Below, piece by piece: positions 1 through 7,822 of a stretch of DNA of 21,027 nucleotides. The notes under the pieces are model-generated. The model saw nothing but the letters and a program-made list of their open reading frames with translations, did not search any database and had not been told where the DNA came from. Source of the DNA: a virus; the IMG/VR virus record IMGVR_UViG_3300024346_007492, positions 1 to 21,027 of that record, one strand, 5' to 3'. The position numbers were made by a program, and so were the translations under genes. The stretch's first letter is position 1. Every line of letters begins with the position of its first letter.

Positions 1-27
1 ATTTAATAATTTCATTTACAAAGTAAT

Positions 28-816
28 ATGAAAGATGTAGATTTAATATTATCAAATGATATATTTGTAAATAAATCATATACAAATAAAAAATTAAAAA
101 CATTAGCAACCGATGTTTTTAATGATGGTTCTATTGTATATGATATGAATGAACACGGATATCGTTCTAACTCATTAAAAGATAAATCTGATTACAATAT
201 ATTGACATTGGGTTGTTCTTGGACTATGGGTATTGGTGTTAAAAATGAAAACATCTGGCCATCACAACTACGAAATAGAATTGGAAAAGGAACGTTATTT
301 AATTATGGTAACTACGGAGTATCTACTTCATTTATAGCAAAAACTTTTCATAAATTTATATCATCTCAATTTACACCCGATGTTACATTTATAATGTGGC
401 CTGGGTTTAGTAGACGAGATTATGTAAAGGAAGATGGTTCATTTAAAAAAGTTGGTGGATTTAGACCGGCACACTCCAATGACATAGTTTGGAAAAACGA
501 TGATGAAGATTTAATGTTCATTCAGTTACGAAATGATTATCAGGACTTAATGATATTTTGGGAAGCATATATCTTTGTAGAAACAATTGCAAAACTTCAC
601 AATATAAAAGTATATCATACGGTTGCTGGATATTATTATGATGTATTTAAAGAATTACAACCATATTTAAAATCTACTATAAATCCAAACACATTTTTTG
701 AACCAAACGATTGTTATAGAAATGATGCATTGGGAAGAGATTGTGAACATCCTGGCGAAAACTGGCATATTCAATTTGCTAATTCATTTTATGAGTTTAT
801 AAAAGATAAGTTATGA
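28..816 (+). CDS. SGNH/GDSL-like hydrolase
   Basis: 262 residues. The N-terminal part carries a nucleophile block GCSWTMG (Ser64) after a hydrophobic beta strand, a second block around Asn96-Gly97 (NYGVS), and a C-terminal block DCEHP with Asp238 and His241, the order expected of the SGNH/GDSL hydrolase fold. Such enzymes add or remove acyl groups, often acetyl, on sugars and glycans. There is no signal peptide, so a cytoplasmic or virion role is likely. Its TGA stop overlaps the next start (ATGA), so it is translationally coupled to the glycosyltransferase-like gene, which suggests that it edits an acyl group on the same glycan. The upstream flank is only 27 bases, so the promoter and any earlier genes lie outside the window. 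The fold assignment is from motifs only and the substrate is unknown. Confidence 0.66.
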   Translation: MKDVDLILSNDIFVNKSYTNKKLKTLATDVFNDGSIVYDMNEHGYRSNSLKDKSDYNILTLGCSWTMGIGVKNENIWPSQLRNRIGKGTLFNYGNYGVSTSFIAKTFHKFISSQFTPDVTFIMWPGFSRRDYVKEDGSFKKVGGFRPAHSNDIVWKNDDEDLMFIQLRNDYQDLMIFWEAYIFVETIAKLHNIKVYHTVAGYYYDVFKELQPYLKSTINPNTFFEPNDCYRNDALGRDCEHPGENWHIQFANSFYEFIKDKL

Positions 817-1514
817 GAATAGCATTTTTAGTAAGTGGTATGTATAGGGAGTTTGATTTTTTAGCAAAATCTTTAGAAGAACAAAATCTTACAAAATACG
901 ATTTTTATATGTCTACTTGGAGTAGTTCAAATCAAAAATATAAAGATTCCGAATTGTATAAAAAATTTGTTGTAACTCCAAATATGATTACGGATTATAT
1001 ACCAAACTGTATTTATGAAATTTTAGATGAATTAGAACTATTTCCAGAAGAAACTCCAAATTCAAATAAAATGATATTTCATTGGAAAAATTCTTTTAAA
1101 TTAATGGTAGATTCCGGCAAAGAATATGATTTAATATGCTTGATTAGACCCGATTTATCTTTTGAAACTCTTGCTAAAGGATATATTTTAAGTGATTCTT
1201 TAACCGATGTGGATGATTGGGAGTTTGATAGAAATACATTATATTCCAATGAATTATTACGAATTCGTAAATCAAATAATTCTGAAATGGATTTAACCTA
1301 TGTTGCGGATGACTTATTTTTTTGTGGTAGTAGAAAAATAATGGGAAGATTTATTAATGGTTTACCAAATCCATTTACTACACATAAGTGGATTCCACAT
1401 GTTACTTTGGGAAATTATTTATTTAAAAATGGATTAATCACAAATGATATACATCCATTTCATAATTGCCATGTAGTTAGACCCAAAGTTAAAGGACTAA
1501 TTCAAATAATATAG
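813..1514 (+). CDS. Putative glycosyltransferase-like protein (RPD family), copy 1
   Basis: 233 residues. It begins with a beta strand and SG motif (IAFLVSGMYREF), has a STW motif at residues 34-36, and an IRPDL motif at 111-115. The same three landmarks (FSGQIR, HTW, IRPDF) occur in the same order in the protein at 5164-5892, so the two are divergent paralogues. This pattern is typical of small GT-A-like proteins in surface-glycan loci, where the acidic RPD region could bind a metal or nucleotide sugar, but no family name is certain. It overlaps the upstream SGNH gene by four bases and its 3' end overlaps the convergent E1-beta-like gene by 18 bases, so there is no room for a terminator between them. 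Function as a sugar transferase is an inference from context. Confidence 0.55.
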   Translation: MRIAFLVSGMYREFDFLAKSLEEQNLTKYDFYMSTWSSSNQKYKDSELYKKFVVTPNMITDYIPNCIYEILDELELFPEETPNSNKMIFHWKNSFKLMVDSGKEYDLICLIRPDLSFETLAKGYILSDSLTDVDDWEFDRNTLYSNELLRIRKSNNSEMDLTYVADDLFFCGSRKIMGRFINGLPNPFTTHKWIPHVTLGNYLFKNGLITNDIHPFHNCHVVRPKVKGLIQII

Positions 1515-2045
1515 TTCTGGGTATTCTACGATTACACTTATTCCACCCAACTCATACGCATTTCTATAAACTGATTCAATATCATCGTGTTTAAGTAAAT
1601 CATAAAATTGAATATTAGGACAGAGAGATTTAAATTCATCGAAATAGTTTCCTCTATGTTGGTGGCCTGGGTCCAGAGGTTTATCACTACCTTTTCCAAC
1701 TCTTATAATCATATTCGGTTTCCAATTACCCATACTCATTAACCCAATCTTATCTACGTGATTTACTAATTGGTTTGTTGCACATATTAAGAAATCCCAA
1801 CGAGGATAGAATGTGATAACAAACTTTCCAGCCATCGCCATACCCAAACTCATACCCATTTGGGATTCTTCCATAACAGGTACTTCAATTAATTTATCAA
1901 TTGGTACTCCACTAATAGTGGTACTCATTGGATTTCCTTGCCATTTGACTTGTTGACCTATGAATATTGTATTTTGTTTATCTCCCAAATAATTCATTGA
2001 ATTTACCAATGCATCTTTGTATGGAGTATATTCCGGTGTGCTCAT
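1497..2045 (-). CDS. Transketolase pyrimidine-binding-domain protein (TPP enzyme E1-beta-like)
   Basis: 182 residues. The segment VPVMEESQMGMSLGMAMAG (residues 55-73) matches the start of the pyrimidine-binding domain of E1-beta subunits and transketolases, with Glu59 in the place of the conserved glutamate that activates thiamine diphosphate. NQLVNHVDKIG (91-101) also fits E1-beta proteins. Usual E1-beta subunits are about 325 residues. This one stops near the end of the pyrimidine domain and lacks the C-terminal transketolase domain. It is the last gene of the leftward operon, one base after the dehydratase stop (TAATATG). The partner E1-alpha-like chain is two genes upstream, so the two halves are separated by a dehydratase. 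Probably it forms a heterodimer that acts on an activated sugar or a 2-oxoacid. The reaction is unknown. Confidence 0.72.
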   Translation of the reverse strand: MSTPEYTPYKDALVNSMNYLGDKQNTIFIGQQVKWQGNPMSTTISGVPIDKLIEVPVMEESQMGMSLGMAMAGKFVITFYPRWDFLICATNQLVNHVDKIGLMSMGNWKPNMIIRVGKGSDKPLDPGHQHRGNYFDEFKSLCPNIQFYDLLKHDDIESVYRNAYELGGISVIVEYPELYYLN

Positions 2046-2046
2046 A

Positions 2047-3057
2047 TTATCTATTTAAAAACTTTCTACCTAATTTAATTTTATTTCTCCAATACTCCAA
2101 TAAATCATCCATCGTTTTTTCAAAAGGAATTTCAACTTCCCATCCCGTATGATTTCTGAATTTAGTAGTGTTTGGTATTTGTAAATCAGCATCAATAGGT
2201 CTTAATCTACTAACATCTGTAACTATTTCTATATTTTGTGTAGTGGATTTACTTAATAAGTAATTAAGCATATCGGATATCTTACAAGTGTATGTACCAC
2301 CTATATTATAATACTGACCTCCTATTGGGTTAATTGTTACTAACATATAGTAAGCTCTAACCGCATCTCTAACATCGGCATATGTTCTAAGTGATTCCAA
2401 ATTACCAACATATATTTTAGGTTCTTGCATTCCCGCTTCAATCATTGCAATTTGTTTAGCAAATGTTGATTCAGAAAATACATCACCTCTTCTCGGACCA
2501 GTATGTGTAAACATACGTGTTGTCATCACACACATACCAAATGCTTCAGCGTAATATCTACCAATTAAATCCGTACCAACCTTAGATATAGCATATGGAG
2601 ATGCTGGATGAAAATTACATTCTTCATCAATTGGTAGTTTATCTTTTGGAACTTTACCAAATACTTCAGATGAAGAACAAATATGAATTACCGAATTTTT
2701 ATAATCTGAATTTCTTAATGCTTCTAATAAGTTAGTTGTACCTAATATATTAGTATTCAATGTTTCATTAGGAGCGGTAAAGCTAGTTTGTGGATAAGAT
2801 TGTGCAGCTAAATGAAATACATAGTTTGGTTTTGAAATGTTTACAGCATTAATCATAGATGCCAAATCATTCAAATCACCATATATCAATTGAATTCTAT
2901 CCTTTTTATTAATTCTATCAGATAAGTGTTCTATATTTTCCAAGTTATCATTCCATCTACAAAATCCATAGATTTCCCAATCCGTATTTTCTAATAGAAA
3001 ATCGGCTAAATGAGAACCAACCATTCCTGCTATACCTGTAATTAAAACACTACCCAT
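2047..3057 (-). CDS. GDP-mannose 4,6-dehydratase-like SDR enzyme
   Basis: 336 residues from the chosen start. An extended short-chain dehydrogenase/reductase: Rossmann motif TGIAGMVG at residues 7-14, catalytic SSSEVFG at 128-134 and YAISK (Tyr155, Lys159), then the stretch FTHTGPRRG, which resembles the FNHTGPRRG of GDP-mannose 4,6-dehydratases and GDP-4-keto-6-deoxymannose reductases, and a C-terminal RPIDAD segment. It probably converts a GDP-hexose to its 4-keto-6-deoxy form in the cytoplasm. An in-frame ATG 84 bases further upstream exists, but the start at 3057 puts the Rossmann fold at the N-terminus and has a good ribosome site (ACAGGAAA directly before ATG). It overlaps the E1-alpha-like gene by 16 bases. 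The exact substrate (GDP-mannose or a relative) is not proven. Confidence 0.83.
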   Translation of the reverse strand: MGSVLITGIAGMVGSHLADFLLENTDWEIYGFCRWNDNLENIEHLSDRINKKDRIQLIYGDLNDLASMINAVNISKPNYVFHLAAQSYPQTSFTAPNETLNTNILGTTNLLEALRNSDYKNSVIHICSSSEVFGKVPKDKLPIDEECNFHPASPYAISKVGTDLIGRYYAEAFGMCVMTTRMFTHTGPRRGDVFSESTFAKQIAMIEAGMQEPKIYVGNLESLRTYADVRDAVRAYYMLVTINPIGGQYYNIGGTYTCKISDMLNYLLSKSTTQNIEIVTDVSRLRPIDADLQIPNTTKFRNHTGWEVEIPFEKTMDDLLEYWRNKIKLGRKFLNR

Positions 3058-3674
3058 TTTCCTGTTCCGTAATGCGGCCATTTTTTTTCGTATGAATACC
3101 AAATAACATCGGTTGGAATATCTCTCTTTACGCCATTCCACGTTTCATCTGTTGGTGTGTTTGTTGATACCCCATTATCTTCTACAACAAATTGAATTGG
3201 TAAATTATATCTTTGTGCATATTTGTGCATTTCATAAAATCCACCCGTTTCAAATGCCATATCTCCAATAAAACACCAAACCTTATCATTTTTATTTTCT
3301 ACTTTGTTAACCATAGCAACTCCAACAGCTATTGGTATAATTGCACCAACTATTGCTGATGAGTAGAATTTTTGTTCTTTATTTACAATCGTAATACTTC
3401 TACCTGCTAATATTTCTTCCTCTAACCATTTGGGGTCAATCCCTTTAATCAATGCATGATAATGAGAACGCCAAGTTGAAAATACCCAATCACTTGGTTT
3501 AATTCGTTTACCAATTTCAATTAATTCATCTTCATTACCACCGCTAAGATGCACCGGGCCTTGTATTCTACCGGCTTCCCAATGGTCTGCTATTAATCTT
3601 TCAAACTTTATTAAATCATCCTTTGTATATTGAGCTTCTCTTACAATTGGATGTGCTTTTAAATAATGTATCAT
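3042..3674 (-). CDS. Thiamine-diphosphate-binding dehydrogenase E1-alpha-like protein
   Basis: 210 residues. The TPP-binding signature is clear: GDMAFETG (residues 137-144) and, about 30 residues on, EDNGVS with Asn167, as in the GDx(25-30)N motif of E1-alpha subunits. STWRSHYHALIKG (66-78) resembles the conserved RxHxhxLxxG segment. Usual E1-alpha proteins have 320-400 residues. This one lacks much of the C-terminal region. Its start codon overlaps the RmlC-like stop as ATGA, and its end overlaps the dehydratase by 16 bases. No E2 lipoyl acyltransferase or E3 is present, so it is unlikely to serve a pyruvate-dehydrogenase complex. A C-C bond-forming or cleaving step on a sugar is more likely. 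Together with the gene at 1497-2045 it forms a split TPP enzyme. Confidence 0.76.
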   Translation of the reverse strand: MIHYLKAHPIVREAQYTKDDLIKFERLIADHWEAGRIQGPVHLSGGNEDELIEIGKRIKPSDWVFSTWRSHYHALIKGIDPKWLEEEILAGRSITIVNKEQKFYSSAIVGAIIPIAVGVAMVNKVENKNDKVWCFIGDMAFETGGFYEMHKYAQRYNLPIQFVVEDNGVSTNTPTDETWNGVKRDIPTDVIWYSYEKKWPHYGTGKWVVF

Positions 3675-4219
3675 CTATCTTTTGTTTGGAGTATTGGATT
3701 TGAAGTAGGCCATTCAATTTGATATTCCGGGTCATTCCATTTAACAACTTTATGTTCAGGCGAATCAACATAGCTACCATTGTATATCATTGTATAATGA
3801 AACATACAATCGGTTAATGCGTAATGTCCATTTACAAACCCCGGTGGAACTAATACTTGATTACGAGTTCGTTCGGATATGATGAATGATTCCCAATCAC
3901 CAAAAGTAGGGCTGGCTTCTCTTACATCTAATACTACTAAATAAATATCACCAACTACCGCTTGTACTAATTTCCAAGTCTTATCATCTCCATGCAATCC
4001 TCTTAATACACCTTTATATGAACGTGAAAATCTACTATGAATAGAAAGTTCTTCCTTATCATAGTGAATTTGATTCATAGCTGGATGTTCTTCCGAATGA
4101 AATGTTGTAAATATCTCACCTCTATACTCTCTAAATATAGATGGCTGATATGATGGAACTTCGAATCCAAATTTTTTAGATGGAGTTACTACGAACTCAT
4201 CCCACTTATTGTAACTCAT
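3671..4219 (-). CDS. RmlC-like sugar-nucleotide 3,5-epimerase
   Basis: 182 residues from the ATG at 4219. A cupin of the dTDP-4-dehydrorhamnose 3,5-epimerase family: GVLRGLHGDD contains the catalytic histidine (His76), followed by KLVQAVVGDIY, DVREASPTFGDW, VPPGFVNGHYAL (about residues 125-136) and a WNDPEYQIEWP ending typical of RmlC. It would epimerise C3 and/or C5 of a 4-keto-6-deoxy sugar nucleotide. With a GDP-mannose 4,6-dehydratase-like gene downstream, its substrate may be a GDP sugar rather than dTDP. A longer reading from a GTG at 4291 would add 24 residues outside the family pattern, so ATG 4219 is preferred. It also places a TATATTTAT box 15 nt upstream. First gene of the leftward operon. 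Confidence 0.83.
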   Translation of the reverse strand: MSYNKWDEFVVTPSKKFGFEVPSYQPSIFREYRGEIFTTFHSEEHPAMNQIHYDKEELSIHSRFSRSYKGVLRGLHGDDKTWKLVQAVVGDIYLVVLDVREASPTFGDWESFIISERTRNQVLVPPGFVNGHYALTDCMFHYTMIYNGSYVDSPEHKVVKWNDPEYQIEWPTSNPILQTKDR

Positions 4220-4232
4220 TGTATAAACTTTT

Positions 4233-4245
4233 AAATAAATATACG
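4233..4245 (-). promoter_or_regulatory. TATATTTAT box, candidate promoter of the leftward sugar operon
   Basis: On the minus strand the sequence is CGTATATTTATTT, ending 15 nt before the ATG at 4219. The same core with the same CG before it stands upstream of the gene at 19263, and closely similar boxes precede 9909 and 16949. I see no clear -33 element here. The box is one base from the Bacteroidota -7 consensus TAnnTTTG. Promoter function is an inference. Confidence 0.4.
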
Positions 4246-4260
4246 ATTTATAAATAATTT

Positions 4261-4269
4261 TATATTTAT
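4261..4269 (+). promoter_or_regulatory. TATATTTAT box, candidate promoter of the gene at 4305
   Basis: Exact copy of the recurring TATATTTAT core, 35 nt before the ATG at 4305. With the minus-strand box at 4233-4245 it makes a divergent promoter region in the 85 bases between the leftward and rightward genes. The spacing to the start codon is longer than in the other copies, and a T4-late-type TATAAATA also lies at 4249-4256, so the true element is uncertain. Confidence 0.3.
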
Positions 4270-4304
4270 TGGAGAACATATGTTCAACCACAAAAATTAA
4301 TATT

Positions 4305-5066
4305 ATGATAGGACTAATTGAAGATGGAAAAAAAGTTCCATTTATTTCACTGGAAAAATTTATAGATGACGCTAAATTACAAGCTGCATTAGAAGAAATG
4401 GAAGCTTATAGAGTTAAGCAAGATACTGAAGGTGCTGAAGTATTTGTTGGATACAATGGATTCGATTGGAATATCGATGATTCATTCCAACAAAGACAAA
4501 AGGAAGCATTGCCATTAACAATGGAATATATCAAATTATTTTGTAAAGAAAGTGTACCATTTAATATTAGATACTCTCCTGCAGATGTAAATATTGTATT
4601 ATTACACCAAGATTGGCAACCTAAATTAGAAAACCTTACAGCAGTAAATTCTTTACCATTGAATTATAAAGATTTATTGGATGGTGGTTCAATTCATAAC
4701 ATATTACTTGAAAAAGAAGGATTTAAAATTGTTGAAACCGAAGAAGAAGCAAATCCAATTTATAATGGATTAGATTTAGATTTTGCAGCAGTTATTAAAG
4801 CTGAGCAAGGTGATAACTACGATGATTATATAAAAAATACTTATAAATTACATTTAATCGTATCACCTGAAAAATCATTATTCATTTATGATAACGTAGA
4901 TGATGTTATCCACAATATTGATTGTAGAGCAACTGTATTCAATGCTAGAGATTACCATGATTCACCGGCTAATAGCCACGGAATTAGTATTCAATTTCCA
5001 ATGAATCCATTTGAATTTAACGATGATGTTAAATCTCATTGTGGATTAGATACTCCAATGATATAA
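4305..5066 (+). CDS. Unidentified protein, possible double-stranded beta-helix oxygenase
   Basis: 253 residues from ATG 4305. A longer reading from a TTG at 4269 is possible but would start inside the promoter-like box, so it is not preferred. I do not recognise a family with confidence. The C-terminal third reads as alternating beta strands: KLHLIV at 181-186, then FNARDYHDS at 212-220 and HGISIQFPM, a pattern that recalls the last strands of cupin or 2-oxoglutarate oxygenase folds, in which His/Asp and an Arg bind iron and cosubstrate. The upstream HxD/E pair needed for iron is not clear. The gene stands alone between a divergent promoter region and a strong terminator, so it is probably a monocistronic unit with its own expression level. 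Confidence 0.55.
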   Translation: MIGLIEDGKKVPFISLEKFIDDAKLQAALEEMEAYRVKQDTEGAEVFVGYNGFDWNIDDSFQQRQKEALPLTMEYIKLFCKESVPFNIRYSPADVNIVLLHQDWQPKLENLTAVNSLPLNYKDLLDGGSIHNILLEKEGFKIVETEEEANPIYNGLDLDFAAVIKAEQGDNYDDYIKNTYKLHLIVSPEKSLFIYDNVDDVIHNIDCRATVFNARDYHDSPANSHGISIQFPMNPFEFNDDVKSHCGLDTPMI

Positions 5067-5081
5067 TAAACTTATTTATTT

Positions 5082-5116
5082 AAAAAATACTCACTAATTT
5101 GGTGGGTATTTTTTTT
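5082..5116 (+). terminator. Rho-independent terminator
   Basis: A-rich arm plus TACTCAC at 5082-5094 pairs with GTGGGTATTTTTT at 5102-5114 (13 pairs, one G-U), across a 7-nt loop TAATTTG, and continues into a run of eight T. It lies 16 bases after the stop of the gene at 4305-5066 and separates it from the next glycan unit. It is the only strong terminator visible in the window. Confidence 0.85.
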
Positions 5117-5126
5117 GTCCAAAATA

Positions 5127-5158
5127 TTTGGAAAATTGTAAAAAATATCGTAATTTAG
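5127..5158 (+). promoter_or_regulatory. Weak candidate Bacteroidota-type promoter after the terminator
   Basis: TTTG at 5127-5130, 20 nt, then TAATTTAG at 5151-5158, one base from the TAnnTTTG consensus. The spacing is the same as in the stronger promoter before the portal. Some promoter is expected here because a terminator lies directly upstream. The start codon follows after only five bases, which would give an almost leaderless transcript, so the call is weak. Confidence 0.25.
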
Positions 5159-5163
5159 TAAGT

Positions 5164-5892
5164 ATGAAAATAGCATTATGCTTTAGCGGTCAAATTAGAA
5201 CCGGTGTTTTAACATCTAAAAATATTTTAAATTTTATAGGTGATATGATTGATGAGTGTGATATATTCGTTCATACGTGGGATAGTATAACTCAAACTTC
5301 ATCCGATTTGAGTATAGCTGGTGTTCCTTCAATTGAATCGGATTCTCTATTTGAACAATTTTCAGATATATGGCAGCCTAAGAAAATGATAATTGAAAAT
5401 TATCAAAAATGGGTAAATGGGAATATACAAATAGAACCATTATTCCATTCTATTATGGAATGCAATAGGCTAAAAAAAGAAACAGGCAATTATTATGATT
5501 TTACTATAAAAATAAGACCTGATTTTATTTATAATCCATCATATCGATTAAGAGATGAATTGGAATTAATACTAAAATCGGATTATGAAAATACAATATA
5601 CACTTTGGATTTTACAAATTCTATGATTCATAATAAATTTGAAGATGTTCTTTGGATTGCAAAAACTGATATATTTGATATAGCTGTAAATTATTATTTT
5701 GAAAGATTACTAAACAACCAATCGGATTGGCAAATAGAAATGGCTAAGTTTTTAACTAAAAATAATATAACGTATAGAGGATTATTTAGTGGCAATCAAG
5801 GAGCACCATACAGATGGTATGACTTAAATGAAAAATGTAGAAATATTGAAGATTACGAAAGCGAGTGGTTGGGAATAAAAAATTTCTTATAA
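5164..5892 (+). CDS. Putative glycosyltransferase-like protein (RPD family), copy 2
   Basis: 242 residues from ATG 5164. The frame is open to a start at 5128, but the extra 12 residues precede the conserved first strand and add no family feature. It shares with the protein at 813-1514 an N-terminal strand with SG (MKIALCFSGQIRTG), an HTW motif (residues 37-39) and an IRPDF motif (117-121). The N-terminus is closer than copy 1 to the CFSGQxR opening seen in many surface-glycan cluster proteins. A sugar-transfer role is inferred from this and from neighbouring sugar-activation genes. No transmembrane segment is seen. It opens the rightward transcription unit after the terminator, followed 22 bases later by the large fusion enzyme. 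Confidence 0.57.
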   Translation: MKIALCFSGQIRTGVLTSKNILNFIGDMIDECDIFVHTWDSITQTSSDLSIAGVPSIESDSLFEQFSDIWQPKKMIIENYQKWVNGNIQIEPLFHSIMECNRLKKETGNYYDFTIKIRPDFIYNPSYRLRDELELILKSDYENTIYTLDFTNSMIHNKFEDVLWIAKTDIFDIAVNYYFERLLNNQSDWQIEMAKFLTKNNITYRGLFSGNQGAPYRWYDLNEKCRNIEDYESEWLGIKNFL

Positions 5893-5914
5893 TTATATTA
5901 AATAGGTTACAAAT

Positions 5915-7822
5915 ATGAAAACAATAATAAAACCTTGGGGAAAGGAAGAATGGTTAGAATTAAATGATGCATATTGTTATAAACGAATATACATCAATGC
6001 AGGTTACAAAACCTCATATCAATATCATAATTTGAAAAGAGAAACAAATTTCATTATATCAGGAGAAGCTGAAATTTGGTTAGAAAACGATGAAGGTGTA
6101 GTTGAAAAGAAAATTATGAAAGCCGGTGAATACTTCAATGTTACACCTCCCAAAAAACATAGAGTTATTGCACTAACCGATATTATCTTACAAGAAGTAT
6201 CAACTCCCGAAGTAGATGATGTTATTAGAATTGATGATGAATTTGCAAGAGCAAATGGTAAAATAGAAGGCGAACATCAAACACCTGCCGTATTAATATT
6301 GGCAGCTGGATTAGGAACTCGATTGGGAAATCTAACCAAAGAAATCAATAAGGCTTTACTACCAATTAACAATCGTGCAATTATTTCACATATAATTGAT
6401 AAGTTTCCAAAAGAATATGAATTTATCATAGCAATTGGTTATAAAGGAGATTCAGTTAGAGAATATTGTGAATTGGCTTTTCCAACACATAAATTTACTT
6501 TTGTAGAAATTGATAATGTAGATGGATACGCTTCGGGTCCAGGCTATTCGGCATTACAATGTAAATCTTATCTACAAAGACCATTTTATATAGCAACTTG
6601 TGATTGTTTAATAGATTCGCCAATGCCACACTTAGATGGTAATTGGTTGGGAATACACCCGACATCATATCCTGAAAAATATTCAACTGTACAATTAAGT
6701 GGAAATGATATCATCCGTTATTCTAATAAAAATGAGAACGGATATGATATGGCATTTATAGGATTGGCTGGAATATGGGATTATGGGGTGTTTTGGGAGC
6801 AATTGGAGGATAATATCGTAGAAGGTGAAATAGTATCAGCATTTAAAACTCCATCGAACTACCCTACCTTTAAAGCAAAAAAATTGAAATGGTTGGATAC
6901 CGGTAATTTAGATGATTTGAATAAAACTAAAGAATACCTAAATGATAAGCCACTTTCTTTACAAAAGGATAATTCGGAAATAACATATAAAGAAGGTAAT
7001 GCATTTATAAAATTTACTCCAAATAAATCAGTATTAGATAACCGAATTATTAGAGCTAAAGAATTAGGAAATAAAATACCTGATAACTTCAAATATACTA
7101 ATAACTTTATATCATATAAATGGCAAGAAGGAAGTACATTATATGAAATCGATATGTTTGAAGTATATGTTAAGTTTTTGGAAGAACTAAAATCTAACAT
7201 ATCAACTCAATCACCAAATTCAGTTGAACATATTAAGAAATTTTATGTAGATAAAACAAATGAACGTTTGAATTTATTTATAAATAAAAATAATATAAAT
7301 TACTATGTAGAAAGCCATAATATAAATGGTATAGATTATCCATCTATGGAATCTATATTTTCTAAAATAGATTTTAAACAATTTGAATCAAACCCGTTTT
7401 ATCCGGCATTTCACGGTGATTTACAATTTGATAATATTGTATATAATTTAGGACAAAGGAAATTTACATATATTGATTGGAGAGAATCATTTGGTGGATA
7501 TACGAATGGTGGAGATATTTACTATGATTTAGCAAAAATGTATGGTGGATGTATTATACCATATGATAAAATGAAAAACGAAGATAATATTACATTCGTT
7601 CAAGGTGATTATTCTGTAACATATTCTTATAGTGTATCTTCGGATTTAACAAAATTCAAAGATGTGTATGAAGAATGGATAATAAATAATGGATTCGATT
7701 TAAACAAAGTTAAATTACTAACTGCTATTATATTTTTAAATATGTCACCATTACATGATGATAAATTTTCAAAAATGTTATGGTATAAATCAATAGAAAT
7801 GCTATATGATTACAATAAATAG
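5915..7822 (+). CDS. Cupin / sugar nucleotidyltransferase / APH-type kinase fusion
   Basis: 635 residues with three domains. Residues 1-120: a cupin like the C-terminal part of type II mannose-6-phosphate isomerases, starting KPWGKEEW, with SYQYHNLKRETNFIISGEAE and a GEYFNVTPPKKHRV segment. Residues 124-345: a sugar-phosphate nucleotidyltransferase with LAAGLGTRLGNLTKEINKAL (129-148, Lys146), a central TCDCLID and WLDTGNLDDL (326-335). Residues 350-635: an aminoglycoside/choline kinase-like domain with HGDLQFDN (His500, Asp502, Asn507), IDWRE (Asp521) and GDIYYDLAK (Asp538). Kinase plus nucleotidyltransferase suggests phosphorylation of a free sugar or alcohol followed by activation to an NDP form, as in AmgK/MurU or LicA/LicC pairs, but in one chain. 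The substrate is unknown. The end overlaps the next gene by 17 bases. Confidence 0.82.
   Translation: MKTIIKPWGKEEWLELNDAYCYKRIYINAGYKTSYQYHNLKRETNFIISGEAEIWLENDEGVVEKKIMKAGEYFNVTPPKKHRVIALTDIILQEVSTPEVDDVIRIDDEFARANGKIEGEHQTPAVLILAAGLGTRLGNLTKEINKALLPINNRAIISHIIDKFPKEYEFIIAIGYKGDSVREYCELAFPTHKFTFVEIDNVDGYASGPGYSALQCKSYLQRPFYIATCDCLIDSPMPHLDGNWLGIHPTSYPEKYSTVQLSGNDIIRYSNKNENGYDMAFIGLAGIWDYGVFWEQLEDNIVEGEIVSAFKTPSNYPTFKAKKLKWLDTGNLDDLNKTKEYLNDKPLSLQKDNSEITYKEGNAFIKFTPNKSVLDNRIIRAKELGNKIPDNFKYTNNFISYKWQEGSTLYEIDMFEVYVKFLEELKSNISTQSPNSVEHIKKFYVDKTNERLNLFINKNNINYYVESHNINGIDYPSMESIFSKIDFKQFESNPFYPAFHGDLQFDNIVYNLGQRKFTYIDWRESFGGYTNGGDIYYDLAKMYGGCIIPYDKMKNEDNITFVQGDYSVTYSYSVSSDLTKFKDVYEEWIINNGFDLNKVKLLTAIIFLNMSPLHDDKFSKMLWYKSIEMLYDYNK

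Noticed and set aside
1967-2152. 61-codon plus-strand frame opposite the E1-beta-like and dehydratase genes
   Set aside because: It is antisense to two genes with clear family motifs and its protein has no recognisable feature.
3058-3141. 28-residue N-terminal extension of the dehydratase
   Set aside because: It would overlap the E1-alpha-like gene by 100 bases and precede the Rossmann fold with an Arg/Lys-rich stretch. The ATG at 3057 has a good ribosome site.
4249-4256. Exact T4 late-promoter sequence TATAAATA, also at 13966-13973
   Set aside because: Both are in very AT-rich gaps. The second is only 8 nt before a start codon, too close for a normal leader, and the box is absent before the other head genes. 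Chance cannot be excluded.
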